DNA of 64,000 nt from Straminergon stramineum. Its lineage: Eukaryota > Streptophyta > Bryopsida > Hypnales > Calliergonaceae. The notes below the pieces were generated by a model that saw only the letters and a program-made list of their open reading frames with translations, was not told the origin of the DNA and did no database searches. The position numbers and the translations under genes were made by a program. Positions 40,111 through 52,010 of the stretch are shown piece by piece; position 1 is the stretch's first letter, and every line of letters begins with the position of its first letter. The DNA lies in contig OY987267.1 of NCBI GenBank assembly GCA_963920665.1, positions 992,001 through 1,056,000 of the forward strand. Reading direction: 5' to 3'.

Positions 40111-40854
40111 CTAAAGGCTTATTTTAACTAGTATTCTCAAACCACGGAATTATTTGGGGGCAAAGGAGTACACTAGTAACACCAAATCCAATCATGAAAT
40201 AGGACAAACACTTGATAAAGTATCTCTAAAAAATAGGATGACTTTCATCCAAGTAGTAATGAGAAGATATGTCAATGTCAACTTAACTTTGAAGTTATAT
40301 AAAATCTTATCAAAGTACTCCATAATATTTTGGATAGTTTTGCTGTAATATTTTCCATATTATATTTTGGACACTTTAACATGGAGTTAAGGGAGCTGAC
40401 CCCTTACTAATCACAGACCCAATCTAGCAACTTAGGGTGGAGTAATTTCAATCAATAGGTGATTAGCAACAATTAATGCTAGCATAGTTCCTGGGCAATT
40501 GTGGTGCATTATGATTGGCTACAAGACTCTCAAATTTGGACCCAACCCATGTTGGATTTTGCAACCAGCCCTTGGTCGAAAATAGGAAGGTCTGTATGGC
40601 CAGTATTGGTAGAACAGAATCTTCAGCTTAAAAATTCGTAGTAATTATTTTTTGAGAAAAAAAAATCTGAAAAATTATGGAAACCTTATGAACTCTATTT
40701 CTGCTCATGGGAAAATATCCTCACTGTTGAAACCTCCCTTGCAGTATGTGTATCTGCTTTAGTGGTCAGAAATGGGTCGGCTCCCTTGTTTTCAATGCAC
40801 TTTTCAAATAGAGATGAAACTTTTAGAAGTTCATGGAAAGGTACATCCAAGTAA
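40111..40854. repeat. Dispersed repeat R, copy 1, interrupted by a MITE
   Basis: The segments 40111-40389 and 40787-40854 together match 51945-52487, with shared words such as GGCTTATTTTAACTAGTATT, ATAGGACAAACACTTGATAA, TAGTAATGAGAAGATATGTC and AAAATCTTATCAAAGTACTC. The MITE at 40390-40786 occupies the gap in this copy, and a different 187-bp sequence occupies a gap in the other. The nature of the parent repeat is not known; a 64-codon frame crosses it but looks fortuitous. Confidence 0.85.
40390..40786. mobile_element. MITE of 397 bp (copy B), related to 33959-34343
   Basis: The ends are AGGGAGCTGACCC and the complement of GGGTCGGCTCCCT, 12 of 13 matching. The interior is collinear with the 34-kb copy. 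The second copy of repeat R (52.4 kb) reads GGAGTTACTTGTTTTCAATGC where this copy reads GGAGTTA, element, TTGTTTTCAATGC, so the insertion boundaries are fixed to within about two bases. A clear target duplication is not evident at this copy. Confidence 0.8.
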
Positions 40855-41339
40855 ATAATATTGCGTCCTTAAAACAATGAATAAAGGTAACTTTTACCGT
40901 ACTGAAAATTACAAGCCATAATTTTGGTAGTAGTTTATGGTTGCCAAACTGCTTGCTGTTGTACCTGTACAGAATAAAATGTACAAAGGAACATGAAGGG
41001 TGTCACTCTCTAAATCACAACACAGAGGTTTCACCCAACTAAACTACTGGTGCAACGCTAAACTGAGCTTTCTATCCTCTATTGTACTGGTGATCCACTT
41101 CTGCACTACTCTCTAGACTTATGGGGCTAGAGACCTATGCAGTCAAGTAGCATACTAGTACTCTAAAATTATGCAAAATACATTTCCACAAGTTCCTTTC
41201 CAGTGGTCCTCGCCTACTAACCGCAAAATACAAGGGAAACAGTAAAACCGGGCCCCAGTATGTACAAATTGCTTATATACAATTTACATTTGAGTGATGC
41301 ATTGTCGCATGTAATCGTCACTTGCTTCGAGCATACATT
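40855..41339. other. 3' flank of the Deltex-type gene
   Basis: No coding exon is seen. The part next to 41340 should hold the 3' UTR of the minus-strand ligase gene. Confidence 0.5.
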
Positions 41340-43663
41340 TCACCTCACGCCCTTTTCAGCAAGTTCTGCCTTGACTCGAGCGAAATATGTAGGGTCAGGC
41401 TGAAAGGACAAAACAAATGAACCCCAAAGTTAAGAAAGAGTTTTGAGTAAAAATCTTCCTCCTAAAGGCAAAATGAGTAAAAGCACAAAGCAGCATACCT
41501 TCAAAAACTCCAGCAAAAATTGTGGGCTCATCGCAGTGTGCAGAATTGATGCTCTAGAGCAACAAGATGAAAGAATGCCAGTAATCAATTTTACTTCAAG
41601 AGAATAGAACAGAAGTTGTACAACACTCACATAACCAAAGTTGCTTGGACCTCCCCAAGTATTTGTCTTGTGATGCACCCCTGACCATCTGTAACAAAAA
41701 TAAAACGATGAGGTTGATTCAAAATAAGACACAAATAGGTAAGAAAAAAACACTGCCGTAATGATGCAAATGGATTCAGAATCTGCCAAGAAAACCTTGG
41801 TCCAGCAAGAATAGCCCGTACATTTGTTTCCAACAAACCTATCCAATTCAAATTTCTCATGCTGTGAAATCTTTACCACAACCTACAATACTTATGTCAT
41901 ATTCACGTCAAGTTTCTCCAAGACATTATGGACAACAGTCAACACAAGAAACAAAACATAGAGTAACAGAAGAAAAACACTCACGTGACAACATCCCTTT
42001 GCCCTGTAGTGATTGAGGTACCCACACTGAACAACAATCTACGATCCCAAGCTGTCTTCAAAAGACTCAGCACATTTTCACCTTCTTTAGTTGAAGGTAG
42101 ATATGCAACCCGCCTAGTGCCTGTATAGCGTCGTCCTGGATTTGGGTGCTCAGGACCCTGTTCAAACAAACCTCTTAGAAAACAAAATTGATAGAACCTA
42201 GATCCAACGCTGTCACCCTCCATTGAGACAACGGATCGTGGTGCCACACTCACATGCTGAAATCATTAAATCATAGAGCAAAATCAAGAATAATGAGCGA
42301 AATGGATTAGAAAACTCACTTGTATACCGCTTGGAAAGTTATACTGTATTTGGATGATGTCGACATCAGGGAAACCTTCAAGACCACTCCCAAACCCAGG
42401 ACTAGCTACAGGAATAGTGCGCACGCTCATTGTTCCGTTAGGTTGAATTCCAGTTATGACACCATATGCCATTGTACACACTGGGCAGGTAGGGCGAGTT
42501 TCAAACCACCGCATAATACAATTCTTGCAGAAGACATGTCGGCACTTGGCCAATATCACAGCGTTCTTCTCCCTTAAATTCATCACACATATGGGGCAAT
42601 CATTGTCATCTGAGCTCTCCACATAGGGCTGTAGATCACTCGCATCATAGGAGAGAGACACTACCCCAGCTGAAATTGATGGGTCTGGTACGGATACCAC
42701 ATGCGGAGAATGAGAGGCTAGAGGGGCGCTCGATGAAGCAATGGGTCCAGCCATAGCCGCTACTGCTGAGGCAACTGATCCTGATCCAGGAGAGGTTAGC
42801 CGCCTTCGAACTTTGCGCGAGTAATATGAGAAGAGATTCTTTTGTACTGCATCTGCCTCAAACTCCACATTATACTTCTGATGATTTATACGGATGGAAA
42901 CCCCAGCAGGCGCATAAGCTTGAAAATAGGCATTAGAAGTGCTATTGCACTGCCCCCACGCATTCTCAATCTGAAAATTGATCGATAGATCATAAGAATG
43001 CCATTGCTGCGATACATCCTCCCACCATTGCCAATCTACAGTTCCCGATTGCGGGTCCACGTTCCTCCTCACGGGCCTTGAGCGTCCAGAACTCCAATTT
43101 TTCTATCACACACATCCCCAACTAAACAATCAATTGATCGCCAAATGACATCAAACAAATTCACATATTGCACAAGAGAATTGTCATTCCCTATCATGAA
43201 ATCCTAGAAAAGGGAGGAAACCCAGAGAATGCAATGGGGAGACTCAAGTTTTCCTATTCTATACAGCATTCAAAAATCATCAATTTATTGAAAAGAGGAA
43301 AAGAGAAAACTATGACTTTACCCGTCCATTGGCCAAAACACAATCTACGAGGTAATGGGACGGAACACAGTCCAGGAGGCCAGTAGATACAACCAGATTG
43401 TCAAGACTCTAAATACGTAATGCCATACAAAAAGCACTAAACCAGAGCAGGCCAAGAAAAGGGGTTGGAAGGAGTACCTGGCAAGGAGGCTGCGATTGGA
43501 ACGTAATCGAGTGAGAAGGGGCCGAGTGAGAAGAGTCAATGTGCAAGTCGATGGACGGCTGGTGCCCCTGGAAGGCGGCTTCGATAGCCTGGGAAAAAAC
43601 AGGAGCGAAAGGTCTCCACAGCAGAGCATCGGTCATCCACTCCCATCCAAAAGACAATGCCAT
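41340..43663 (-). CDS. WWE-RING-DTC (Deltex-type) E3 ubiquitin ligase, 419 residues
   Basis: Five exons (minus): 43663-43478, 43102-42320, 42157-41985, 41688-41631 and 41399-41340, all GT-AG and phase-consistent. Domain order: N-terminal 75 residues without known motif; a single WWE domain (about 84-155, with WQWWED and an IDHQ-like [11 protein letters not shown] core); a Ser/Pro/Ala-rich linker; a C3HC4 RING finger (C231, C234, C249, H251, C254, C257, C268, C271; [20 protein letters not shown]); then a Deltex C-terminal domain from about 275 to the end ([61 protein letters not shown]). In animals WWE domains bind ADP-ribose chains, the RING recruits E2, and the DTC domain binds NAD+ and lets the ligase ubiquitinate or ADP-ribosylate ADP-ribosylated targets. 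The same chemistry is a reasonable inference here. Animal Deltex proteins usually carry two WWE domains or none, so the single one is worth noting. The start at 43663 has a good context (GCCATGGC). Confidence 0.9.
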
Positions 43664-44636
43664 GGCCGCTGGAAGTGCAACTTGACTGACAGAAGGAGCA
43701 CGGGGACAACCCTACGCAGACGATAGCAAGCAGAGGTGAGCGGAAAGAAAGCAGAGGCGAGTGGAAAGAGAGCAGGGCAAGGATTGCTGAAGAAGGGCAC
43801 GGGAAGAGGAAGAAGAAGGTGAGACACCCCTTTTGTGCTGTGTGAAGAACAAGAATGGAAAATTGAGAACGAGATTTACCTGCGCAAATTATGAAGCTCT
43901 CAAACGCAAATCCACTTGTATCAGTAGCTGCACCTCTTTCAATCGTGCACTCGATCGCTAGAAAACTCCAAACCCTAAGTAAGCCCCAACTCTTCTGGAT
44001 TTAAGAAAATGAGCAGGAATTCCAATGCTTTTCGATGAAGGAACTAACGGAAAAGGCTGTACAGAAAGGACAACAGCAACGAGAGCAAGACATCCAACAC
44101 AAGAGATTCTATAGAGGATTGACAATGGCAACAAGAGTAGTGCAGCGCGGCGAGGATCACCTGACAAAAAACGTGAAATTAATTCTCGGGATGCAAAAAA
44201 AACGAAATGCGGCAGCTTCAATTACGAAGTGCAAGCATGACTGCACTACTCTCTACAGCGGATCGAAGGTGAAAACGCCAGGCAGGGTGGAGCAAGAAGC
44301 GAAGAGGTGAAACTTGAATTCCCCCTGTAGTGATCTTCGAAACATGATGGAACCCTAAATAAGGAGAAAGGCCAGCGATGTCGGCAACACTCTCGGAAAC
44401 AACAAGCAGACGAAGATGACACTTCGGAGCAGTATGCTACGTGAGGATCCGTGAAATCGTTCGTCCGTCGACCACAAGACTTGTTGGCGTGGTGTTGAAG
44501 CCCCCCCTTCAGTTGTCGCGCCGTCCATCTGTCCGTCCTGGGCTGCCCTGAAGCTCTTGCAACGCACGGAATGTCCGTCAGGCTTCTCGTCCAAGGCGCT
44601 AAGTTATATTTTTACTTTTTGAGATAGTTCCCAGAT
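43664..44636. other. Promoter and 5' UTR region of the Deltex-type gene
   Basis: Upstream of 43663 on the minus strand the sequence is pyrimidine-rich (CT-rich tract complementary to 43740-43830), as typical of plant 5' UTRs. No upstream exon is supported. The region also lies upstream of the plus-strand phospholipase pseudogene, and I see no phospholipase exon in it. Confidence 0.5.
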
Positions 44637-44760
44637 CTTAAGCCCTAAGAGATCAAAAGTCTTCTCAGAGGACAAAATGGACTTTGGGTAGGCTTGAGTG
44701 ACCTAAAATTTTTACTTGATTTTTGAAGATAGGAAAATACTTGATTTTTACTTGAATCTC
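44637..44760. mobile_element. Possible decayed left end of a TTAA transposon
   Basis: At about 44639 the words TTAAGCCCTAAGAGATCAA, GAGGACAAAATGGACTTTGGGTAGG and TTACTTGATTTTTG-like sequence run in the same order as the left end of the element at 62587 (TTAACTCCTAAAGGACCA, GAGACAAATGAGATTTTGGGTAGG, CAATTGATTTTTGTCCTGA). No right end is present before the phospholipase exon at 44840. The resemblance is partial. Confidence 0.4.
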
Positions 44761-44839
44761 GAGTTGCATCTAGGGTTCCAGAAATTTGATGTTAATGACT
44801 GGAATGTTAATCTAATGACTCATTTCAATCTGGCTGCAG

Positions 44840-47800
44840 ACAGAAACAGCTTCCTACTTTGTTGCATCGAAACACAAGCTGAGTGTGTTTTTTGCACTCA
44901 TATTTCGGTTCTCGTCTTGCCAACATCCGTTGCTGGCCTCCGCTTTGGCAAAGATGGCGCAAGATGATAGTAATCGTTCCGTTATTGGCAAGGATGAGGG
45001 CGCGCTTCGTCAACTTCTTAGCATGATGCTTAGTGACAATCCTCACGTGGTTGGTTATTCTTTACCTGAATATCAGTTAACTACTGCAGTTGAGATTAAA
45101 TAAAGCAGCTCATGTTGTGGTGAATTGAAGGCCTAATGCTTCATTGCAATCGTCATCCTGATAGTGTGTCTTCTGGCGTCTTTTGCATGGTGAAGGTGGA
45201 CCAAGCTTGCATAGCATTGGCATCACTGGCTGTAGATGGAGCAGTGGGGGTGCGCTTAATGCGAGCTGATTTGGTGCAGGCTATTGAGATGGTCTTACGC
45301 AACACAAGCAGTGAAGAATTACTGCTTATTTCTGTTTTACAGGTCCTGATGAACTTGGCCTTTACTTCTGATGCTGTTGCAGCCCGCGTCCTCACAAAGG
45401 AGATACTCAAACGACTTAAAATTTTGTGTGTCCATCGAAGTCTCGAGGTTTGTGAATACCCAAATGCGGACGATCACATTTTTCAGAATTTTGATGTGAT
45501 TGATTCCTATCATTCAATCAGCCCTTTACTAGATACTGTTTAATTTGGGTGTGAAATAGGCTCTTACTAGGGGGGAATAAATATTTGGGCTACAGCTCGA
45601 GATATATTCCCTACTGCAGCCCGTGTAGTCGGGAGAAGTCGTGTAACCTTTGTGAAGTGTAATGGACAAGCAGGTGCAGCGACATGCCCTTTTGACTGTA
45701 GGCAACCTTGCATTTTGTTGGGAGAACCGGCGCACCTTAGTTGCATCTGAAAGTTTGAGAGACCTCCTATTGCGTCAAGCATCCGGTACGAATGCGACAG
45801 TCTGTAAAGCTGCTGCCCGAGCATTGGCCATTTTAGGTACAAATCTTACATTTACTTGTAGAAAGGCGTCGTACCCTTATGCGCTCCTTGGTTGTGGTAC
45901 GATTGTTGAGATTGCAATGGTGTCATTTTGTTCACACTTACATTTCAACCAATTTGAAATGAGTTTATTACTATTTTGTGCAGCTCACATTTTGTCAGTA
46001 TGTGCTCACTGTATGGCTGAGAATGCTTAAAAGGTTAGTAATGTCAAGGTTTGTCGTCTCCGTTTGTATTCAGGTGAAAATGAATATCTACGGCGGGCCG
46101 TACGTGGTCGGCCAGTCTCCAAACGAGGGTTGCGCATATTATCTATGGACGGTGGGGGTATGAGGGGAATGGCAACTGTACAGATGCTAAGAAATATTGA
46201 GCGGGGAACAGGTCGACGTATTCATGAGATGTTTGATCTTATCTGTGGGACATCTACTGGTTGTATGCTTGCTGTAGCTTTAGGTATCAAGCTTATGGAC
46301 CTGGATCAGTGCGAGGACATTTACAAGTCACTAGGTGAGTGAACGTGTGGTTGTAGAGTCTGTTTATGCTTCACATACCTTCGAGCTGATTTTCGATTAT
46401 CATGTTAGTCATTCTCCTGTGAACATTGCGAACGAGAGTACGGGCAGTACCTGCCACTTCTACCCTATGCGATTCATCCGTTCTTCTGTGGGGCTCATGG
46501 GCTGTAGCTGCGTGATGAGCCTCGTGAGTTATGATAGTAAAAGTTCTGTTGGATGTAGGAAAGCTTGTGTTTGCCGAGCCAATTCCCAAAGACAACGAAG
46601 CTGCCACATGGCGCGAAAAGATCGACCAGGTCTATAAAAGTTCGTCGCAAAATTTTCGAGTCGTGGTTCATGGGTCAAAGGTATTGGCTAGTTTTGTATG
46701 GGTGACTGGTTTCATATTCTCATCGGAACGGAAGACAAATAATGTTCTTTGTCATGTCTGTGTATTCCTCCTGTTGATACCTTTGCATCATCTTGAATGT
46801 TTTTATTTAACTCCTCACAGAGTTTTTGTGGTCCTCAGCTTTTTGGCTTTGACATGTTACGTGCTCTTTATTATTCAAAGCGAGAAGGAGGTATTAATCG
46901 GACGTTGTTGTGGGCTTGACAACCAGCACAATGCGGAGCAATTTGAGCGTTTGCTGAAAGAGATGTGCGCGGATGAGGAGGGGGATCTTCTAGTTGAATC
47001 TGCAGTGAAGGGAGGTCCAAAAGTTTTCGTTGTTTCCGCTCTTGTCAGTGTTACTCCTGCACAGCCGTTTGTGTTTCGCAACTACCAGGTATGTGATTTT
47101 GCAACTTACATCATTTCTGAGCTTGTCTTCATGAAGTGGTCATTATAATAACTCCAGCTTCTGTTATAATGTTCTCTGTATCTTTTATGGCTTCCAGTGT
47201 CTACTCCAGTGTGAGCTATTTTTGAAATATGATTTTTGGTGGGTGTAGTATCCTCCAGGAACACCTGAGACAGCACCCTGGACCAACGACGGGCTGGCGG
47301 CCTCCGTTTCTGGGACTCCCGCCACTGCCACTCCATTAATCACTCAAGCCGGACCGCGAAGAAGTGCCTTCATAGGCAGCTGTAAGCACCAAATATGGGA
47401 AGCCATCCGTGCATCATCTGCCGCTCCCTATTATCTCGATGACTTCTCACAAGGTTTGCCGCTTCCCAAAGTAGCACCCCTCGACATGTGCGCATCGGTT
47501 TTGTCAGTTCTGATATGAGAACAATGGGCAACTAGGTTTGAGCATCACTATTTTGTGCGTTTGCAGAGTCCAATCGGTGGCAGGATGGGGCAATTGTCCC
47601 CAATAATCCAACCATTATTGCCATACGTGAAGCGCAGCTCATATGGCCAGACACTCCAATTGATTGTCTCGTCAGTCTCTATTGGGTGCGGTAATACGCC
47701 TACTAAGGTATGTCTCCTGTACTTCGCTTTCACGTTCATGAGGTCATGTCAGCATCTCAGTTGTTTCTTATGTCTTGCATACGGATGGTATCTCCTCCAT

Positions 47801-50800
47801 GTACTGGAAAGTTATTGATTTGTAAGCTTGTCCTTGACCGTCAGTGTTGGCACATTAAGTGCACGAGACATGTTTGCAGCATTTTTTTGCTGTCGTTGTC
47901 ACGCATCAGTTAATTTTCTAGAACCAATGTAAAAGCTCAATATAAATCAAATAGTTGCAGTGTAAGTATTCTCTATCAAGGCCAGTCAGCTGACTCAAAG
48001 CATTAGCTAGTAACTTTTGTTTCTGGTCATTGTAGGCACGCGGCAAAGGAGGGTGGCGGTATCTGGACACTGGTCAGGTACTGATTGAGAGTGCCTGCTC
48101 TGTTGAGAGAGTGGAAGAAGCTTTGGACACTCTGCTTCCCATGCTTCCAAACCTGCAGTATTACCGCTTCAATCCAAGTAAGATAATAGGACCCGTTTTA
48201 GCTACTTTGTCCGTCTAACACGTTTATTGATTCCCTTGGGAAAGGTGACATTGGTTGATATTCAACGAGATCTCCATGCAGAATTATGGATAAATCTCTC
48301 ACTATATTTTGACCGGCTGTGAAGGCCCGAAAGGTCATCTGAATCAGCTTAATCTCTGGAAACCCGTTGCTTAGTTCCAGTATCTTCTTCAGTCGTTGAT
48401 GTTTCAAGGGTATGCGCCAATGTATGTACAACTTTCGTTGCTGTTGTTGTACACAGTTGACGAAAGTTGTGGGATGGAGTTGGACGAGACGGACCCTGCC
48501 GTCTAGTTGAAGTTGGAAACTGCCACCCAAGAATATGTGGATGCAAATGCTGCCGTATTTGAAGCTGCTTGTAATGCTATTGCACCACTTTCTCAAGAAG
48601 AAGACCTCTGGCTGGACAAAACTCGCTCTTCACGAGGAGGTCCCAGAGGCTCACAATTTGCGAAGGGTATGTTTCGTTATATTTTCAGGAGCATACCAAC
48701 TTTTAAACTGACGTTCTAGTGGTGAAGATGTTAATCCTGCATAACTCCACTTTTTGAATGCCATTGCTAAGCGCCTTCTCGAGAATTAAGGTCGTTGATG
48801 GGAGTTTTGTGATATTCCCTCCGAATGCTTTCCGGACACTCCACTGACCTGTCTCTCGAGTATTTCTTTTGAAAGTTACCGTGGTTTTCCTTTCTTATAT
48901 TAAAATGAGACACTCTGAGTTTTTCTACGATTCTGTCCCCAAACAAGAATATTCTGGAGATTATACTCAAAATTCTACGATTCTGGCTTTTTTCATGACA
49001 AGTCTCTGCACGAGTGCTGGCAGGAGATGAATTGACTGTCGTAGGCATTGGATTGAGACGAAGAATTCTTCTTGTTGAAGGGTGTCGGAGCCCTGAGATT
49101 GTCAAGCCATGGCGACACGCCCGCATTGTAGAGGGCTTCTGTGCACGCCATGGTCTCAAGTTAGAGCTATTCAGTTATAAAAGCTTACCCCCGCCGATCT
49201 CTGTACCACAAACCTCCAATTCTCCATTTGCATCGCCATTACTGGGTCCAAGAAGTCCGCGGCTGCAAGGTTCAGAGCCTGGACTACAGTCCTTTAAACC
49301 CAATGATGGAATGCCACCGCTAAATCTCGGTCCTAGCTTCATGAAGGGCAGCCACTCACCTCCATGGTCACCACCTTTAGGCCCTCGTCAACTTGCCCCA
49401 CCTGTCATGGCTCTGCAAGAAAAGCTACATGGCTCTCCTCAAGTGGGCGTTGTTCATCTTGCACTTCACAGTGATGTTACTGGCATGATTCTAAGGTGGA
49501 TTCTCTCTTCCTTACCGGACCTTTCATTCTTGGTTTCAATTTTTATGTAAGTGCAGTTCTGCTTCGTATCCTGCAACATATGGAGCTCGTTTCTTTTCTC
49601 TAACTTTAGAAGCTCACATTTTGTAATGAGGGATGATAGAGCGTCAGGATTTTTTTTTACTTGTAGCTTCATGTCTTGTCAAAACTTGTGACATTAATAG
49701 CAATACCTGATTTTGACAATAATTGTCTAATCATAAAATGTTCCACTTCCGAGCAGCTGGCGAAGTGATCTGTTTGCAGTAGCAGAACCTGGAGAAAAAG
49801 CAACGGAGTTTCTGCAGAATGTGATTAATGGCATGCGGCTAGGATCAACAGGCAAGGCAAGGGTATCGCTTCCGCGAATCTCAAATCTAGCAGATCTTGT
49901 CGCTGGGTTCCCAAGGTTCGGCGTGAGTGGGACCCTTTGTCGTTTCATGGGGCGTCATACTCAGGTGGGCTTGCCTGACCCATTTATCCCTGGATTAGCG
50001 ATTTTGGACGCATTAGTATGCACCACGAAGCAGAGAAATTCGATTTGGGAGGAAACGTGATGGCAAGTGGCCGTGTGTATACAATCATAGTTGGCAGTAA
50101 TTGCACTCCTCCAGTTCTTTTGAACTTTCATGGAATAGTCTTCGTTGTCCTTACAGCAGCATATCTGTACGAGGATCGTCAATTGGAACTTACTGTAAGT
50201 TCCGAGAACCTTACATTCTGATGAAGAAAGAAACTCGTGGCAGGTCTTGGAAGATGGTCAGGAGCTGGGCTCCTACATGTTTCGCAGAACGCTGGCATCG
50301 GTTCACCTGACTGCGGACGATATGCGCTGGATGGTGAGCAGATTAGTGTAATTCTGTTGTGAATTGCAGCACCGTGTCCTAGGAATTGGGAATTCATTCG
50401 CAATTCCACATTTACCTGTATTAACAAGGAGGTATGTTTCGCAGGTCGGGGCTTGGCGAGATCGTATAGTCTTGTGTATGGGGAAGCAGGGACCGCCAGC
50501 GACGGTGGTGGAAGCCTTTTTGGAGGCAGGAGCAAAGGCAGTAATCATATCGGCAGTAGAGACGGACATGCAGGTCACGAATGGGGGGGATGGGCTGACA
50601 CCAGAAGGCCGGCGCCACGCAGAGGAGGCGCATGGTGTAGGACGATTCGTGATAGAGGAGGAAGACGAAGACGGGGATGATACCGAGGAGAGCGGCCCGG
50701 AGAGTGACTGGGAGGACAGCGATTTCGAGAGGTCGGAGAAACACATGGAACCGCAAGAGGTTGAAGAGAGAGACTTGGCAGCTTTTGTTGGTGTGATCTA

Positions 50801-50903
50801 TGACTCCCTCTTTCATAAGGGCCTGGGCGTTGATACTGCTCTGCACTTGGCCCTGGAAAGTCATCCCAAACAGCACTACAAGTGCATTTTGCCCGCAGTC
50901 TAG
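44840..50903 (+). pseudogene. Phospholipase A-I-like (ARM repeats + patatin) gene, 5'-truncated and mutated
   Basis: Fourteen exons (plus): 44840-45049, 45196-45447, 45674-45836, 46074-46334, 46559-46680, 46927-47088, 47249-47453, 47567-47707, 48036-48177, 48457-48666, 49024-49495, 49757-49964, 50244-50333 and 50445-50903. The product matches the C-terminal two-thirds of Arabidopsis At1g61850: armadillo-type repeats (LASALAKMAQDDSNR, VQRHALLTVGNLAF), the patatin lipase core with DGGGMRGMATVQ, nucleophile motif GTSTG and catalytic DGA, then a Pro/Ser-rich linker and an acidic C-terminal region ending in ILPAV. In the family this enzyme releases fatty acids from galactolipids and phospholipids. 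Three defects are seen. No exon for the N-terminal leucine-rich-repeat half exists upstream before the divergent neighbour gene. The eighth exon has one base too many (net +1) just after DCLVS (around 47670-47680), breaking the conserved glycine-rich segment. A TAG at 48504-48506 replaces the conserved Trp after ETDPAV. Splice sites and the remaining frame are intact, so inactivation looks recent, or a sequence error would have to account for two lesions. Confidence 0.82.
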
Positions 50904-51744
50904 ATCAGAAGCTTCTATCACCAGAGGCCCTTATTAGGCGACTTGGTGCCCGGACAGGGTGTCTGTCCTGCTTGCTGCTGAGAGATGTGTTCTCATTCCA
51001 GTCAGACTTTTGAATCCGGGGACGCTTCTATCCTGTTATCCCGCTAATGTTGCTAGACAGCCAAGCCAGTCTACGTGCAGCGGCCCACAAGATCATGTGT
51101 ATCTACAAACAGTTCAAGCAGTCATTCTTTAATCCTTCATTCTTACCGGTTTAGAGGAAGTCAATACCTTTTCCTCTTATGAATCCAGCGGTCTATTGTA
51201 AGCCTCGAAATTTTGATGTGATTTTTCATAACATTTCAATTCAATAAATCTCAACACGAAGATCATAGCTTGTTCTTGAAGTAAGATTTCTCCTTTAAAA
51301 ATAACAAAATCTTCAAATTCTATGGAGAATTTAACCCTGGACTGTCCAGACTCATCTCCAGAATTGACAATTTGAGAAAAATCGTTATAAAGTGCCATTT
51401 GGAAGCAAATTTTGGAATTGACATATGAACAAAAGTTGTAGACTGTGAGTTGTAGATTCCAGTCCATACAGTTAGATTCATGAATGCTATCACCAATGTT
51501 TTTTTATAAATATCTCAGGGAAATTTCAAAATTCCTTCTGAATTTGATTACAAGTAAAATATTGTCATCTTTTTAGTAAAATTTATTGGAATGGATTTAG
51601 GTTCTCTTTACATGGTGATTTTTTGAGATTTTTGTGTTCTTGAAATCTATAACCTCATTTTTGCAAATTCAATTTTGAACTAAAGTCAATGCAATTTTGG
51701 CTTGGTCAACAACTTGATATAATTGCACATTGGTAAATTTAGAA
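50904..51744. other. 3' flank of the phospholipase pseudogene, then AT-rich DNA
   Basis: The first 250 bases are balanced in composition and fit a former 3' UTR. From about 51.2 kb the sequence is AT-rich with no gene. Confidence 0.5.
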
Positions 51745-51749
51745 AAATG

Positions 51750-52010
51750 TGTACTCCCATGCCCCCAAATAATTCCATGGTTTGAAAACATTGGTTAAAA
51801 TAAGCTTAGTTTGGAATTGCATTAGAAAAAACAAATATGCAAATAACAATTTTTCATAGTATTGTATTGTAATGGTATACATACTATAAGCATACAATAC
51901 TATAACACATATTTTAAACACATGGTACAATTTTTTTGACAAAATCTAAGGCTTATTTTAACTAGTATTCTCAAACCACAGAATTATTTTGGGGCTAAAG
52001 AATACACTAG
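51750..52010. repeat. Fold-back element with arms of about 60 bp
   Basis: The left arm (about 51750-51816: GTGTACTCC, CCCCAAATAATTCCATGG, TTTGAAAACATTGGTTAAAA, TAAGCTTAG) is the inverse of the right arm (about 51945-52008: CTAAGGCTTATTTTAAC, TAGTATTCTCAAACCA, CAGAATTATTTTGGGG, GAATACAC) at roughly 80 percent. The spacer is about 130 bases and AT-rich. The right arm is also the left part of dispersed repeat R; the 40-kb copy of R lacks the left arm. Confidence 0.7.

Noticed and set aside
40154..40348. 64-codon frame inside repeat R
   Set aside because: The equivalent frame in the 52-kb copy is interrupted by the insertion and by stops, and the composition is that of the AT-rich repeat.
41430..41630. 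Extra coding segment ([16 protein letters not shown]) between Deltex exons 4 and 5
   Set aside because: The exon at 41399-41340 ([17 protein letters not shown]) continues the DTC domain directly from FGY in the correct phase, so the segment lies in the last intron.
47555..47818. Plus-strand 87-codon frame with a Met start over the patatin exon
   Set aside because: It overlaps exon 8 of the phospholipase pseudogene and reads the conserved IGCGNTPTK part only because of the frameshift. It is not an independent gene.
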